DNA of 39,530 bases from Robiginitomaculum sp. (GCA_002733805.1 NVXG01000044.1:1-39530), one strand, 5' to 3'; shown: positions 15,456 to 23,475, numbered from the stretch's first letter. The notes: generated by a model not told the origin, from the sequence alone. Numbers and translations: made by a program.

Positions 15456-16142
15456 TCACAGGTCAGATTGGTCAATGTAACGAAGGCCTTTAGCAGCCAA
15501 AGCAGGCCGCATATCATTCAGGTCGAGCCCCAATTTACCGGCGGCGTAGTTTGACCTGATGGTGGCTTCGCGTTCTTCTCGCTTTTGGCAAAGCGTGACC
15601 GTGGCGCTGGCCGATAGGCGCGGCACGACGACGACGCCGTCAATATCGGCAACGATCACATCGCCTGGATTTACGATCTGGCCCGCACAAGAAATCGGCA
15701 AATTGACGTCGCCCAATGTTTCTTTGACGGTACCGTGGGCCGAGATACATTTTGACCAAACCGGGAAGTTCATTTTTTCAAGATCATCGACATCGCGGCA
15801 GCCGGCATCAATGATCAGCCCGCGCACGCCGCGTGATTGTAGTAACGTGCCCAACAGATCACCAAAATACCCGGATTCCGAGGTTGAGATGGGGCTGACG
15901 ACTAATATATCGCCGGGCTCACACTGTTCGGCGGCGACATGGATCATCCAGTTATCACCCGGAGCCGCCGATACCGTAACCGCGGTACCGCTTATGGCGC
16001 TGCCGCGAAAAATTGGACGCATATAGGCGGCCATCAAGCCGACCCGCCCCTGAGCCTCGTGGGTTGTTGCAACCCCAAAACTTGCCAACGCATCTGCGGC
16101 TTTTCGATCAGCTCGTTTGATATTCGTGGCGACAATGGCCAT
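15456..16142 (-). CDS. ligK: RraA-fold aldolase, CHA/HMG aldolase-like
   Basis: A 228-residue protein of the RraA/HMG-CHA aldolase family. The substrate and metal motif is visible as GDNWMIHVAAEQ and then IIDAGCRDVDDLEKM, whose Arg-Asp pair is the pyruvate/metal-binding element of class II pyruvate aldolases in this family. LigK-type enzymes split 4-carboxy-4-hydroxy-2-oxoadipate into pyruvate and oxaloacetate, the last step after LigJ. RraA itself (a ribonuclease inhibitor) is shorter and lacks this context. The start has an AAGGAG site. It is co-transcribed with the LigJ-like gene. Confidence 0.85.
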   Translation of the reverse strand: MAIVATNIKRADRKAADALASFGVATTHEAQGRVGLMAAYMRPIFRGSAISGTAVTVSAAPGDNWMIHVAAEQCEPGDILVVSPISTSESGYFGDLLGTLLQSRGVRGLIIDAGCRDVDDLEKMNFPVWSKCISAHGTVKETLGDVNLPISCAGQIVNPGDVIVADIDGVVVVPRLSASATVTLCQKREEREATIRSNYAAGKLGLDLNDMRPALAAKGLRYIDQSDL

Positions 16143-16175
16143 GTATTTCTCCTTGTGGGATGAATTGCGTCGGCG

Positions 16176-17177
16176 TTAACGTGCCGCGGCTCTACAATTT
16201 AAAAAGCCGGTTTCAAGATCGGCCTTATTGAGGTTTCGACCGATAAATACCAAGCGACTTTGCCGTGGTGCATCTGGCCCCCAGGACCCTAAAAAATCGC
16301 CTTCCAGCATCATATTCACCGCCTGAATGACGAGTTTACGATCGTCGTTGATGACCGAAATGATGCCCTTGGTCCGCAAAATATCAGGGCCATGGACCGC
16401 TAATAGTGCTTCGAGCCAGTCGCTCAGATGATCGGCATGCATCGGTGTTTCGCAAGTAAATGAAAGGCTGCTGATCTGATCCTTTTCGATGTGAGCATGG
16501 GCATGGTTGTGGCTTGGCTCGACAAATTGGCCCAATCGCTCCTCTACCAAAGCGAGGTCAAAACCATGCCGGCTCAACAATGGCTGCGGGTCGATTTCAC
16601 AGCGATTGGTATTTTGAATGTGTGCAATAGGATTAAGTTCGCGCAGCGTTGCCCGCGCGGCCTTTAATTCGTTTGGTGACAGGCCACCAGATTTGTTCAA
16701 CAGGATCAAATCAGCAAAAGCGATTTGATCAACCGCATCAGCATGGGTGCGAATTTGTTCGGCCATATGGATGGCATCAACCACAGTGATCACCGAATCC
16801 AGCCGGCATCTTGCCTGTATAATTTGATCTATATGGAAGGTTTGAATTATGGGCGAGGGGTTCGCCAGACCCGTGGTCTCAATGAGGATGTGCCTCAGTG
16901 GTTTTGGTCGGTCGAGCAAGGTTCGCAAAGTGCGGATCAGGTCACCGCGCACCACACAACAGACACACCCATTGCTGAGTTCGATCAGTTCTTCTTTGCC
17001 GGTTTTGATCAGGTCGCCATCTATACCGATGTCGCCAAATTCGTTGACGATGACGGCGAATCCTGCGCCAGCACCGCCTTGCAATATACGTTTGATCAGC
17101 GTGGTTTTCCCCGCCCCCAAATAGCCAGTAAGAACTGTGACCGGAATTCGACTATCAACAAGGGCGGGAGGAGACAC
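16176..17177 (-). CDS. COG0523 (CobW-like) metallochaperone GTPase
   Basis: A G3E-family GTPase. Walker A is VLTGYLGAGKTTLIKR, the family metal motif CxCC is in LSNGCVCCVVRGDL, and a His-rich loop SHNHAHAHIEKD separates the GTPase and C-terminal domains. Such proteins deliver zinc, cobalt or other metals to client enzymes. The base-specificity motif is NKSG rather than NKxD, which is unusual. The frame is open to 17231, with TTG and ATG starts inside the upstream gene; the GTG at 17177, just after the dehydrogenase stop, avoids overlap and keeps the usual N-terminus, but this is not certain. It is embedded in a catabolic operon with a zinc dehydrogenase and a metal-dependent hydratase, which are likely clients (inference). 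Confidence 0.85.
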   Translation of the reverse strand: MSPPALVDSRIPVTVLTGYLGAGKTTLIKRILQGGAGAGFAVIVNEFGDIGIDGDLIKTGKEELIELSNGCVCCVVRGDLIRTLRTLLDRPKPLRHILIETTGLANPSPIIQTFHIDQIIQARCRLDSVITVVDAIHMAEQIRTHADAVDQIAFADLILLNKSGGLSPNELKAARATLRELNPIAHIQNTNRCEIDPQPLLSRHGFDLALVEERLGQFVEPSHNHAHAHIEKDQISSLSFTCETPMHADHLSDWLEALLAVHGPDILRTKGIISVINDDRKLVIQAVNMMLEGDFLGSWGPDAPRQSRLVFIGRNLNKADLETGFLNCRAAAR

Positions 17178-17181
17178 AGCC

Positions 17182-18285
17182 CTATTTCCAAGGCATAAGT
17201 GAGACGTGAATGACGCCATCACTGGCCCCAACGGCCTTGATGGCTTCGTGAGTGTCTTTCAGTGCAAACCGGTGGGTTGTGATCTGATCAAGGTCAAAAC
17301 GGTCCGAATTTAACTGGCGCAAGCCCAGCTCGCAACTCTCATAATTATGCCCGCGCGCCGCTTTGACAGTAATGTATTTGTTGGCAACTTTTGCGATCGG
17401 GAAATTCGGAAATTCGGAAACTTCGCCTTGAATGAGCAATGTACCGCCCTTGCGCTTAAGCGCTTCGATGCCCAGCAAAATAGGGATTGTGCCAGCCCCA
17501 GCCGTGCAATCTAGCGATACGTCGACACCTTCATTGCTGGTGATTTGGTTGATCCGCTCCAGCGGGTCCTCTTCGTCGACATTTATCACATAATCGGCGC
17601 CCAGATTTTTGGCGACTTGCAGTCTGGCGGTGTCTTTTGAGGTGCCTGTGACGATGATCAGCGATGCGCCGGCTTGTTTGCAGGCGACAACTTGGGACAA
17701 GCCCTGCTGGCCTGGGCCTTGAACCAAAACGCGGCTGTCATAGCCGACGCCGCAGTCAAACAATGCCCACTGAATACCGTTGGCCATTGGTGTTACAACC
17801 CCGGCGAGTTCGGGCGAAAGACCATCAGGGACTTTGTGCAATATCGAGTTCCAAGGCAGATACATATATTGCGCGAAACCGCCCCAGAGATGTGGGGCCC
17901 GCATCGAAGAAGTGTATCCATAACGTAATCCGTTTGGATTTTTGCGCCAGTCGGTTGCGATACACAAACGATATTCGCCGCGATGGCACCACTCACATTG
18001 GAAGCAGCCGATATAGTGCTCAGCAAACACCAGATCGCCCTCTTTTAGCCCTTTGCGCTGTAAGAATGTTTTGCCCGCCTTCGCGATATAGCCAATATTT
18101 TCATGGCCCATAATCACTGGTTCGGAAATTGGAGGGTTAGCGTAGAACTTTACATCCGTTCCACATATTCCGGCAACTTCGACTTTTAACAATGCGCCGT
18201 CATCTGGGATATCGGGCATATCAAATTCTTGAAATTCAGTGGTATTTGGCGCGGTTCGAACGGCAGCGAGAACTTTTTCGGTCAC
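17182..18285 (-). CDS. Zinc-dependent alcohol dehydrogenase (MDR family)
   Basis: A 367-residue medium-chain dehydrogenase. The catalytic zinc site is in AGICGTDVKFYANPP and MGHENIGYI. The structural zinc uses four Cys in CFQCEWCHRGEYRLC. The nucleotide-binding glycine motif is unusual: VLVQGPGQQGLSQV, close to the GxGxxG pattern. It oxidises an alcohol or dihydrodiol to a ketone or aldehyde with NAD(P). In this operon (with LigK- and LigJ-like enzymes) it could handle a ring-derived hydroxy acid, or stand in for the missing dehydrogenase step; neither can be decided from sequence. It starts with GTG behind a GGAG site and is first in the operon. Confidence 0.87.
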   Translation of the reverse strand: MTEKVLAAVRTAPNTTEFQEFDMPDIPDDGALLKVEVAGICGTDVKFYANPPISEPVIMGHENIGYIAKAGKTFLQRKGLKEGDLVFAEHYIGCFQCEWCHRGEYRLCIATDWRKNPNGLRYGYTSSMRAPHLWGGFAQYMYLPWNSILHKVPDGLSPELAGVVTPMANGIQWALFDCGVGYDSRVLVQGPGQQGLSQVVACKQAGASLIIVTGTSKDTARLQVAKNLGADYVINVDEEDPLERINQITSNEGVDVSLDCTAGAGTIPILLGIEALKRKGGTLLIQGEVSEFPNFPIAKVANKYITVKAARGHNYESCELGLRQLNSDRFDLDQITTHRFALKDTHEAIKAVGASDGVIHVSLMPWK

Positions 18286-18304
18286 CTTGGAATCTCCATA
18301 TTAT

Positions 18305-18321
18305 GCTAGACTTTTGCTAGC
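18305..18321. promoter_or_regulatory. GCTAG-N7-CTAGC palindrome before the dehydrogenase operon
   Basis: A 5-bp inverted repeat with a 7-base centre lies 20-36 bases upstream of the minus-strand dehydrogenase start, in the divergent region 18286-18469. It may be an operator or an early-transcript hairpin. It does not match the palindrome seen near the IclR gene. Confidence 0.3.
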
Positions 18322-18469
18322 AAACTGCCGCGCGCAATTCAAATTGTTTGTCCCGAATAAAGGAACGTCGGTCACAAAATGAGAAATTCGGCGAAAATCT
18401 TGGCGTTCGTGGTCGCGAAAAATGCTGACCAAAGTTAGAGTGAGTATGCGGATGGATGGGGGACGAGAC

Positions 18470-18763
18470 ATGTTTGGGCAGCAACGGTTTGATGCGGCAA
18501 ATATCCGCTACCTCGGTGAGATCGAAGCATGGGTGCGAGAGCGATTTCAGCTGTGTGCAGAAATGATCGTGCTTGTGTCTGAACAACAAAACAGCACGCC
18601 CGGATTTCCCAAAAAAGAAACTGTTGTTTTGTTTTGGTTGGACACAGAACGGCGCTACAGGTTTCGCGTATTCAAACCTGTGAGTTTGGTCACTCTGGGT
18701 GATATTCCTATCCGCTGGCTGCTGCCCAGCCTGCTGGACGATAGCGGCGAAAATTGTTGCTAA
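18470..18763 (+). CDS. Small conserved-type protein of unknown function
   Basis: A 97-residue soluble protein. The open frame starts at 18422; the ATG at 18470 has a GGGGGA site and is preferred. The body, IRYLGEIEAWVRERF then FPKKETVVLFWLDT and a C-terminal DDSGENCC, resembles small proteins I have seen annotated as hypothetical beside CobW/COG0523 GTPases. Here a COG0523 gene lies in the opposite operon across the divergent promoter. The paired C-terminal cysteines could bind metal. A link to metal handling is inference; no enzymatic motif is visible. It precedes a decarboxylase-like gene by 24 bases and probably shares its transcript. Confidence 0.6.
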   Translation: MFGQQRFDAANIRYLGEIEAWVRERFQLCAEMIVLVSEQQNSTPGFPKKETVVLFWLDTERRYRFRVFKPVSLVTLGDIPIRWLLPSLLDDSGENCC

Positions 18764-18787
18764 ACACTATTTCCTTAGGAGCTCAAA

Positions 18788-19732
18788 ATGACAAAACCAG
18801 CCTATAAAACAGTAACGCGAACACAGGGCAATAATCGGGCGCTTAAGGCCGGAGATGTGACCTCTGATGCGTTTGACTTCGATTTTGAGGAATTGCCGGT
18901 ATTGGTGCACGGCTTTCGAAAAATGGTTCGCAACCTCGAATACGATATCTGCGAAATGGCGCTAACAACCTATATTTGCGCGCGTGCACATGGCGTTAAG
19001 TTCACAGCAATACCTGTGTTTCTTGTGCGTGATTTCCATCATGGCGCACTACTGCATAACACCGATATGGGGTTGAAATCCCCAAAGGAATTGGAGGGGG
19101 GATACGTCGGAACAAATCGAGGTTACACGGTCACTACTGGCGTATGGGCGCGTTCAATCTTGCAAGATGAGCATGATGTTGATCTGGCGAAAATTACTTG
19201 GATGCTTTCCGGTGACGAACATGTGCAAGCCTATCAGGCGCCGAAAAATGTGCAGCCGATAGGCGCTGGAAAAGACATGGGAGAGATGCTGGTAAGTGGC
19301 GCGCTGAAAGCCGCCATTGGTGCGAAGGTGGATGCGCCGAACGTGACATCGATGATCGAAAATCCGTTTGAGGCAGGGGTGAAGGCGCTGCGCACACGCG
19401 GTCTGTATCCGATCAACCACTTGGTGGTTATTAAGGATAGCGTGCTCGCGGACAATCCCGATTTGGCTATGCAGGTTTTTGAGGTTTTTGCTGAATCTAA
19501 GCGCCAATATGTAGCTCAATTGAAGGCCGGTCAGATCAAGAATCTGACCCCTATTGATCGCGTCCATTTGGCCGCGTTGCAGTTTATGGACGACCCTTTA
19601 CCCTATGGGATTGAAATAAATGCACAGGTTTTGGAGCAGCTGATCGCCCATGCCGTAACTCAAAAAATCATTCCCAAGAGCATCGGAGTCGAGGGGCTGT
19701 TTGCCCCTACGACCCATGATGCGAACGGGTGA
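18788..19732 (+). CDS. 4,5-dihydroxyphthalate decarboxylase-like protein (first)
   Basis: A 314-residue protein of the family that includes 4,5-dihydroxyphthalate decarboxylase (Pht5) and NMT1-like substrate-binding folds. It has no signal peptide, so it should be cytosolic and enzymatic rather than a periplasmic binding protein. Typical stretches are VHGFRKMVRNLEYDICEMALTTY, IPVFLVRDFHHGA and GLYPINHLVVI. The same fold is encoded at 21463-22449, with different detail. An AGGAG site supports the start. It probably removes a carboxyl group from a dihydroxylated or carboxylated intermediate, but the substrate is unknown. It is convergent with the alpha/beta hydrolase gene. Confidence 0.78.
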   Translation: MTKPAYKTVTRTQGNNRALKAGDVTSDAFDFDFEELPVLVHGFRKMVRNLEYDICEMALTTYICARAHGVKFTAIPVFLVRDFHHGALLHNTDMGLKSPKELEGGYVGTNRGYTVTTGVWARSILQDEHDVDLAKITWMLSGDEHVQAYQAPKNVQPIGAGKDMGEMLVSGALKAAIGAKVDAPNVTSMIENPFEAGVKALRTRGLYPINHLVVIKDSVLADNPDLAMQVFEVFAESKRQYVAQLKAGQIKNLTPIDRVHLAALQFMDDPLPYGIEINAQVLEQLIAHAVTQKIIPKSIGVEGLFAPTTHDANG

Positions 19733-19751
19733 TTGTTGCCTTATGCCTGTG

Positions 19752-20600
19752 TTAATGCATGTCTAAAAACTGCATGACACGGGCGGGCGCGTTTTGTTCG
19801 GTTTGATCGCCGGTCGGGATATCCCAATATTCTGATCCAACGAGACATTCCTGCAAATAACGCGCCGCAGATGTCGCATGAAAACCGTCAGCACCGGGCA
19901 CGATCAAGGCTGGGGTGTTGAGCTGCATCATGTCTTCAGGCTCCGCCCCGGGCGCGGTGTCGCGATCAAGCAAGCCACGATACATTGCCGTAACTTTCAA
20001 TAGATAAAACGCTTGATCCAGCGCGCTGTAGTGTTTTGCGAATTCCGGCTCGTTTCGAATGACTTGCCCCCAAGGCCCACCGCGCGGATCGCCGCTGAAA
20101 TTCTTGTCATGGCTGCGCACCAAATCGACCACCGCCTGCAATCCGTTTTCCTCAACAAAAGCGAGATGCCTGGCGAAACGTTGGTGTCCGCTGATACGGT
20201 AATTCGCACCGCCAACTGGCCAGTAATGCACCACGCTGCGCGTCCGTTCCGGGTGTGCAACATTAAAGGCGGCAACAGGGCAACAGCCCATGCATCCCCC
20301 CAATAAATGGGCTTTTTCGATGCCCAAATGATCCAACAACCCAGCGCCTTGGCGCACAAAATGGTCCCAGGTAATATGCTCAACCCGCCCACCAGACTGC
20401 CCATTCTCGCGACGGTCAAATAGGATGCACTGATATTTTTGCGGCAAATGATCGAGTAGTTTGATCCGGGCATAAACCCCAAGGTTGCTCCATTTTTCCA
20501 ATCGGGCGTCAAAACCACCTGGGGAGAACATTAATATGGGCGCACCTTCACCACGTATTTCATAACGCGTTCGAATACCGTCAATTTTAACAAAAGGCAT
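19752..20600 (-). CDS. Alpha/beta hydrolase with a cysteine at the nucleophile position
   Basis: A 282-residue alpha/beta hydrolase. The ATG at 20600 (GGAGAG site) is chosen over the longer frame, which runs into the upstream gene. After MPFVKIDGIRTRYEIRG it has the usual core: DRRENGQSGG, then the nucleophile elbow LLGGCMGCCPV, where a Cys fills the place of the normal Ser. An acid and a His are plausible in VPGADGFHA and the C-terminal region. Dienelactone hydrolases also use Cys, so a lactone or C-C substrate is possible. It is last in the IclR-led operon; its place in the pathway suggests hydrolysis of a ring-cleavage product or lactone. Confidence 0.82.
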   Translation of the reverse strand: MPFVKIDGIRTRYEIRGEGAPILMFSPGGFDARLEKWSNLGVYARIKLLDHLPQKYQCILFDRRENGQSGGRVEHITWDHFVRQGAGLLDHLGIEKAHLLGGCMGCCPVAAFNVAHPERTRSVVHYWPVGGANYRISGHQRFARHLAFVEENGLQAVVDLVRSHDKNFSGDPRGGPWGQVIRNEPEFAKHYSALDQAFYLLKVTAMYRGLLDRDTAPGAEPEDMMQLNTPALIVPGADGFHATSAARYLQECLVGSEYWDIPTGDQTEQNAPARVMQFLDMH

Positions 20601-20613
20601 GGGTCTCTCCGTA

Positions 20614-21435
20614 TTAGTTGGTGGGGGGCGTGCCCTTGATTTGGTGGCCAGCGCGAACATCTTGACCAAGTTCGGTGATGGCATCGAAGATGGTTTTTGA
20701 CACATTGGCGTAGTTTTCAACGTCTGAATTTAACGCCTTAGCCGAATATCCTATCGCTGCATTTGCCATACGCACGCGCCCATCAAGCCAAGGACCGCCA
20801 CCAAAGCCGCCAATCACCGGGATTGAGATTTGTTCGGTGACGGCGGGGCCAACAACGGGGCCGGAATTGGTGAAGTCGAGCAGAGACGCCCCCGCGGCTT
20901 CGAGCATTTTTGCGTCTGCAAGCATCCGCTTTTGCATATCGACAGGGATCTGAGCATCGGCGCGGTTCATCGCACCATATTCCATTCCGTAAGACAGCGC
21001 GGTTTGCGGGGTCACCCCAAACTGTGCCCAAACCGGAATGCCAGCTTTGACCAAAGCGGTCACGGCCTCAGGAAAATCTGCGGCCCCATCAAGCTTGATC
21101 ATATCGACACCAGCTTCTTTGACAAAGCGGATGGCGGCGCTGACAGCACTCTCAACACCGTCTTGAAGCGGCCCATAAGGGAAATCTGCGCTGACCAGCG
21201 CATTTTTGACACCCCTCCGAACCGCCTGGGTTACCGTAATCATCTGGTCCATGGTGATTTCCAGCGGGTTGCTTTGCCCCCAAAGATTATGGCCGACAGT
21301 ATCTCCGACCGAAACAATATCGACGCCCACTTTGTCAACAATTTGGGCCATCTGATAATCCCAAACAACGACGCCAAAGATCTTTTTCTTATCACGTTTC
21401 ATTTGCTGAAGCGCGGCTATGGTAGTTTTGCTCAT
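20614..21435 (-). CDS. PanB-like aldolase/hydroxymethyltransferase family protein
   Basis: A 273-residue TIM-barrel protein related to ketopantoate hydroxymethyltransferase (PanB) and the PEP mutase superfamily. Visible motifs: DIVSVGDTVGHNLWG and LVSADFPYG keep the metal-binding Asp residues, and MIKLDGAADFP matches the KLEGG segment with Glu changed to Asp. The region that holds the catalytic Glu in PanB (near GPVVGPAVTEQ here) does not show it clearly. This points to different chemistry, such as lyase or aldolase cleavage of a catabolic intermediate, rather than pantothenate synthesis. Its place in an IclR-controlled catabolic operon supports that reading. The start has only a weak ribosome site. 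Confidence 0.8.
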   Translation of the reverse strand: MSKTTIAALQQMKRDKKKIFGVVVWDYQMAQIVDKVGVDIVSVGDTVGHNLWGQSNPLEITMDQMITVTQAVRRGVKNALVSADFPYGPLQDGVESAVSAAIRFVKEAGVDMIKLDGAADFPEAVTALVKAGIPVWAQFGVTPQTALSYGMEYGAMNRADAQIPVDMQKRMLADAKMLEAAGASLLDFTNSGPVVGPAVTEQISIPVIGGFGGGPWLDGRVRMANAAIGYSAKALNSDVENYANVSKTIFDAITELGQDVRAGHQIKGTPPTN

Positions 21436-21462
21436 GGTAGTGCTTTCTATTGGGGCCGATGC

Positions 21463-22449
21463 TTAGATGACAAATTCTTCAAGCGTTTCGGGGGCAAACA
21501 TGTCTTCAGGCGTGAGTAAATTTGGAGAAAGGCCCTGTTCATGGTGATAGCGCAGGAACGTTTTCAGAGTTTTGCGGTTCTTCTCTAATCCGTAGGGCCA
21601 AAAATCGTCCCCCATGAGCGAAAAGGCTTCTTCGGCATGGGCGTTGAACCAAGGTAACATACCCTTCAGCGCTGCTGTTTCTTTCAGGCCCTGATAACAA
21701 ATATCCTGTGCCCGCTTAAACGCCTTAAACAGGTTCATAGCGATCCAACGATTATCTTCATAAAGAGGTCGACGGATGGCAACGACGTGCATGATTGGAA
21801 AAATTGACGTTTTCAGCCAATAGTTTTTCTCGACTTCAAGATAGTTGGGAAATAAACGTCGCACTTTGTTTGATTCGAATGTGGACGGTTTACGCGCTGT
21901 GTGCAGCGCATCTATTTCTCCGTCGGCGAGCATCTTTGCTAAGGTTTTTCCGGGGCCTATTGGCTCAACTTTAATATTTTCAGGTAGGTGAAGTTTTAAT
22001 TTTTCTACTCGGTTTGGTGCCTCTTCACCGCCAGTCACATAGGTAACGGAATCTACCGGCACATCGTAATGCTCGGACAGAATGCCGCGAATCCAAACTG
22101 GCGCGGTCATTTGATATTCAGGCGTGCCAATCCGTTTTCCGATCAGGTCTTTTGGCTCTGTAATGCCTGAAGCGGTATTCACATAAATACAGGAATGCCG
22201 AAAGAACCGACTTGGAAATACCGGAATAGCTATAAACGGGCGCTCAGTTTTACTTAGCGAAACAACATATGAGGACATCGACATTTCGGAAACATCAAAT
22301 TCTTGATGTCGCAACATTCGAAAAAACGTCTCCTCGACAATCATATTTAGGAATGTCAGGTCAATGCCTTCGGGTGAAATACGGCCATCCAGAAGTGGTA
22401 GAACGCGGTCATAATCCCAACAGCCAAGCGTCAGCTTTAGATTTTGCAT
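21463..22449 (-). CDS. 4,5-dihydroxyphthalate decarboxylase-like protein (second)
   Basis: A 328-residue protein of the Pht5/NMT1-like family, with the full N-terminus LTLGCWDYDRVLPLLDG that is usual in 4,5-dihydroxyphthalate decarboxylases. It also has FDVSEMSMSSYV, IPVFPSRFFRHSCIYVN and IFPIMHVVAI. It lacks a signal peptide, arguing against periplasmic binding. In the phthalate pathway Pht5 decarboxylates 4,5-dihydroxyphthalate to protocatechuate, which would suit the Rieske oxygenase and LigJ/LigK-like genes of this island. It lies 27 bases from both neighbours in the minus-strand operon with the reductase and PanB-like gene. Substrate specificity is inferred, not shown. Confidence 0.82.
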   Translation of the reverse strand: MQNLKLTLGCWDYDRVLPLLDGRISPEGIDLTFLNMIVEETFFRMLRHQEFDVSEMSMSSYVVSLSKTERPFIAIPVFPSRFFRHSCIYVNTASGITEPKDLIGKRIGTPEYQMTAPVWIRGILSEHYDVPVDSVTYVTGGEEAPNRVEKLKLHLPENIKVEPIGPGKTLAKMLADGEIDALHTARKPSTFESNKVRRLFPNYLEVEKNYWLKTSIFPIMHVVAIRRPLYEDNRWIAMNLFKAFKRAQDICYQGLKETAALKGMLPWFNAHAEEAFSLMGDDFWPYGLEKNRKTLKTFLRYHHEQGLSPNLLTPEDMFAPETLEEFVI

Positions 22450-22476
22450 TATCGCATAGTCCTATTCAAAATGGAG

Positions 22477-23475
22477 TTAATAAAATTCGTCGAACCGAAG
22501 CTGGTTCATCGGCACATCCAATTCATGTGCTGCCTTTTGAATAGCGGCAGACATAATGGCAGGACCGGCGAAATAGATTTCATGTGAGGATAGATTTTTG
22601 CCAAAATCCTGGGCAACAATATCGTGTAAATATCCCTTGGCACCGGGCCAATCCGTTCCCGCAGCCGGATCGGACAGTACCATGGAAAACTTCATTTTTT
22701 TGCGGAGGGCTGTTGAAAATATCGATAAATCGAAAAGATCATTCGCGGTGCGAGCCCCGTAATAGAAATGGAGTTTCCGAGTGTCTAACATGGCGCTTAC
22801 AAGGGCGGCTTCGGCGATTGAAACCATTGGTGAAAGCCCAGATCCACCGGCCATTAAAATAAGATCGCGTGGACTGTCTGATCGTAAATAGGCGGTGCCA
22901 AAGGGGCCATCAATTTCGAATTGCTCACCAAGCTTGGCTTTGTCGAAAAGGTAGTCGGTCAGTTTGCCGCCTGGTACTCGTTTGATCATAAATTTCCAAA
23001 CCTCACTTCGAGGCTGACTGGACATAGAAAAAGCCCGTCCACCCTTGATACCTAAATGTGAGATCAGCGCATATTGTCCCGGTTGGAAGTCAATGATGGA
23101 TGGTAATGAAAAACTAAACTCCTTGATGTCACGGGTAATGTCCCGGCTTTCGAGAAGTGAAACGCTTAGCTTTTGTGGTCGGTTCGGAGAAATACTGTCT
23201 GGATCAGCTCTGAATTTGATAATGCAATCAGTTTTTGGCGCTGCTTGGCAACCGAGCCAACGATTGCGCTTATGCTCGCGCTCCGACCAAGCCGGGGCCT
23301 GTTTGAAATTGTGTTCAACCTCGCCCTCAATCAGGACAAACCGGCAGTTTCCGCAGGAGCCAACGTTACATGAATAGGGCATGCCAATTCCCGCCCGCAA
23401 TGCGGCTCGTAAGATAGTATCATTGCTTGCACATTCGAATTCGACATCGCTGGCCTCTATTTTTATGCGGGGCAT
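22477..23475 (-). CDS. Ferredoxin-NAD(P) reductase of a ring-hydroxylating or monooxygenase system
   Basis: A 332-residue fusion of an N-terminal plant-type [2Fe-2S] ferredoxin and a flavin reductase. The cluster Cys are C36, C41, C44 and C76 (YSCNVGSCGNCRF ... WLGCQ). FAD binding is at GGRAFSMSSQP (RxxS) and NAD(P) binding at LMAGGSGLSPM. The order ferredoxin-FAD-NAD is that of soluble monooxygenase and some dioxygenase reductases; phthalate dioxygenase reductase has the reverse order. It probably serves the Rieske oxygenase at 27434-28720. AGGA precedes the ATG. It is first after the IclR gene in the operon (27-base gap). Confidence 0.87.
   Translation of the reverse strand: MPRIKIEASDVEFECASNDTILRAALRAGIGMPYSCNVGSCGNCRFVLIEGEVEHNFKQAPAWSEREHKRNRWLGCQAAPKTDCIIKFRADPDSISPNRPQKLSVSLLESRDITRDIKEFSFSLPSIIDFQPGQYALISHLGIKGGRAFSMSSQPRSEVWKFMIKRVPGGKLTDYLFDKAKLGEQFEIDGPFGTAYLRSDSPRDLILMAGGSGLSPMVSIAEAALVSAMLDTRKLHFYYGARTANDLFDLSIFSTALRKKMKFSMVLSDPAAGTDWPGAKGYLHDIVAQDFGKNLSSHEIYFAGPAIMSAAIQKAAHELDVPMNQLRFDEFY

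Noticed and set aside
18788..19732. Annotation as an ABC transporter substrate-binding protein
   Set aside because: No signal peptide and no ABC permease or ATPase gene nearby. Similarity to dihydroxyphthalate decarboxylases fits the context better.
20830..21519. 229-codon plus-strand open frame over the PanB-like gene
   Set aside because: It overlaps a clear PanB-family gene on the other strand and shows no family features.
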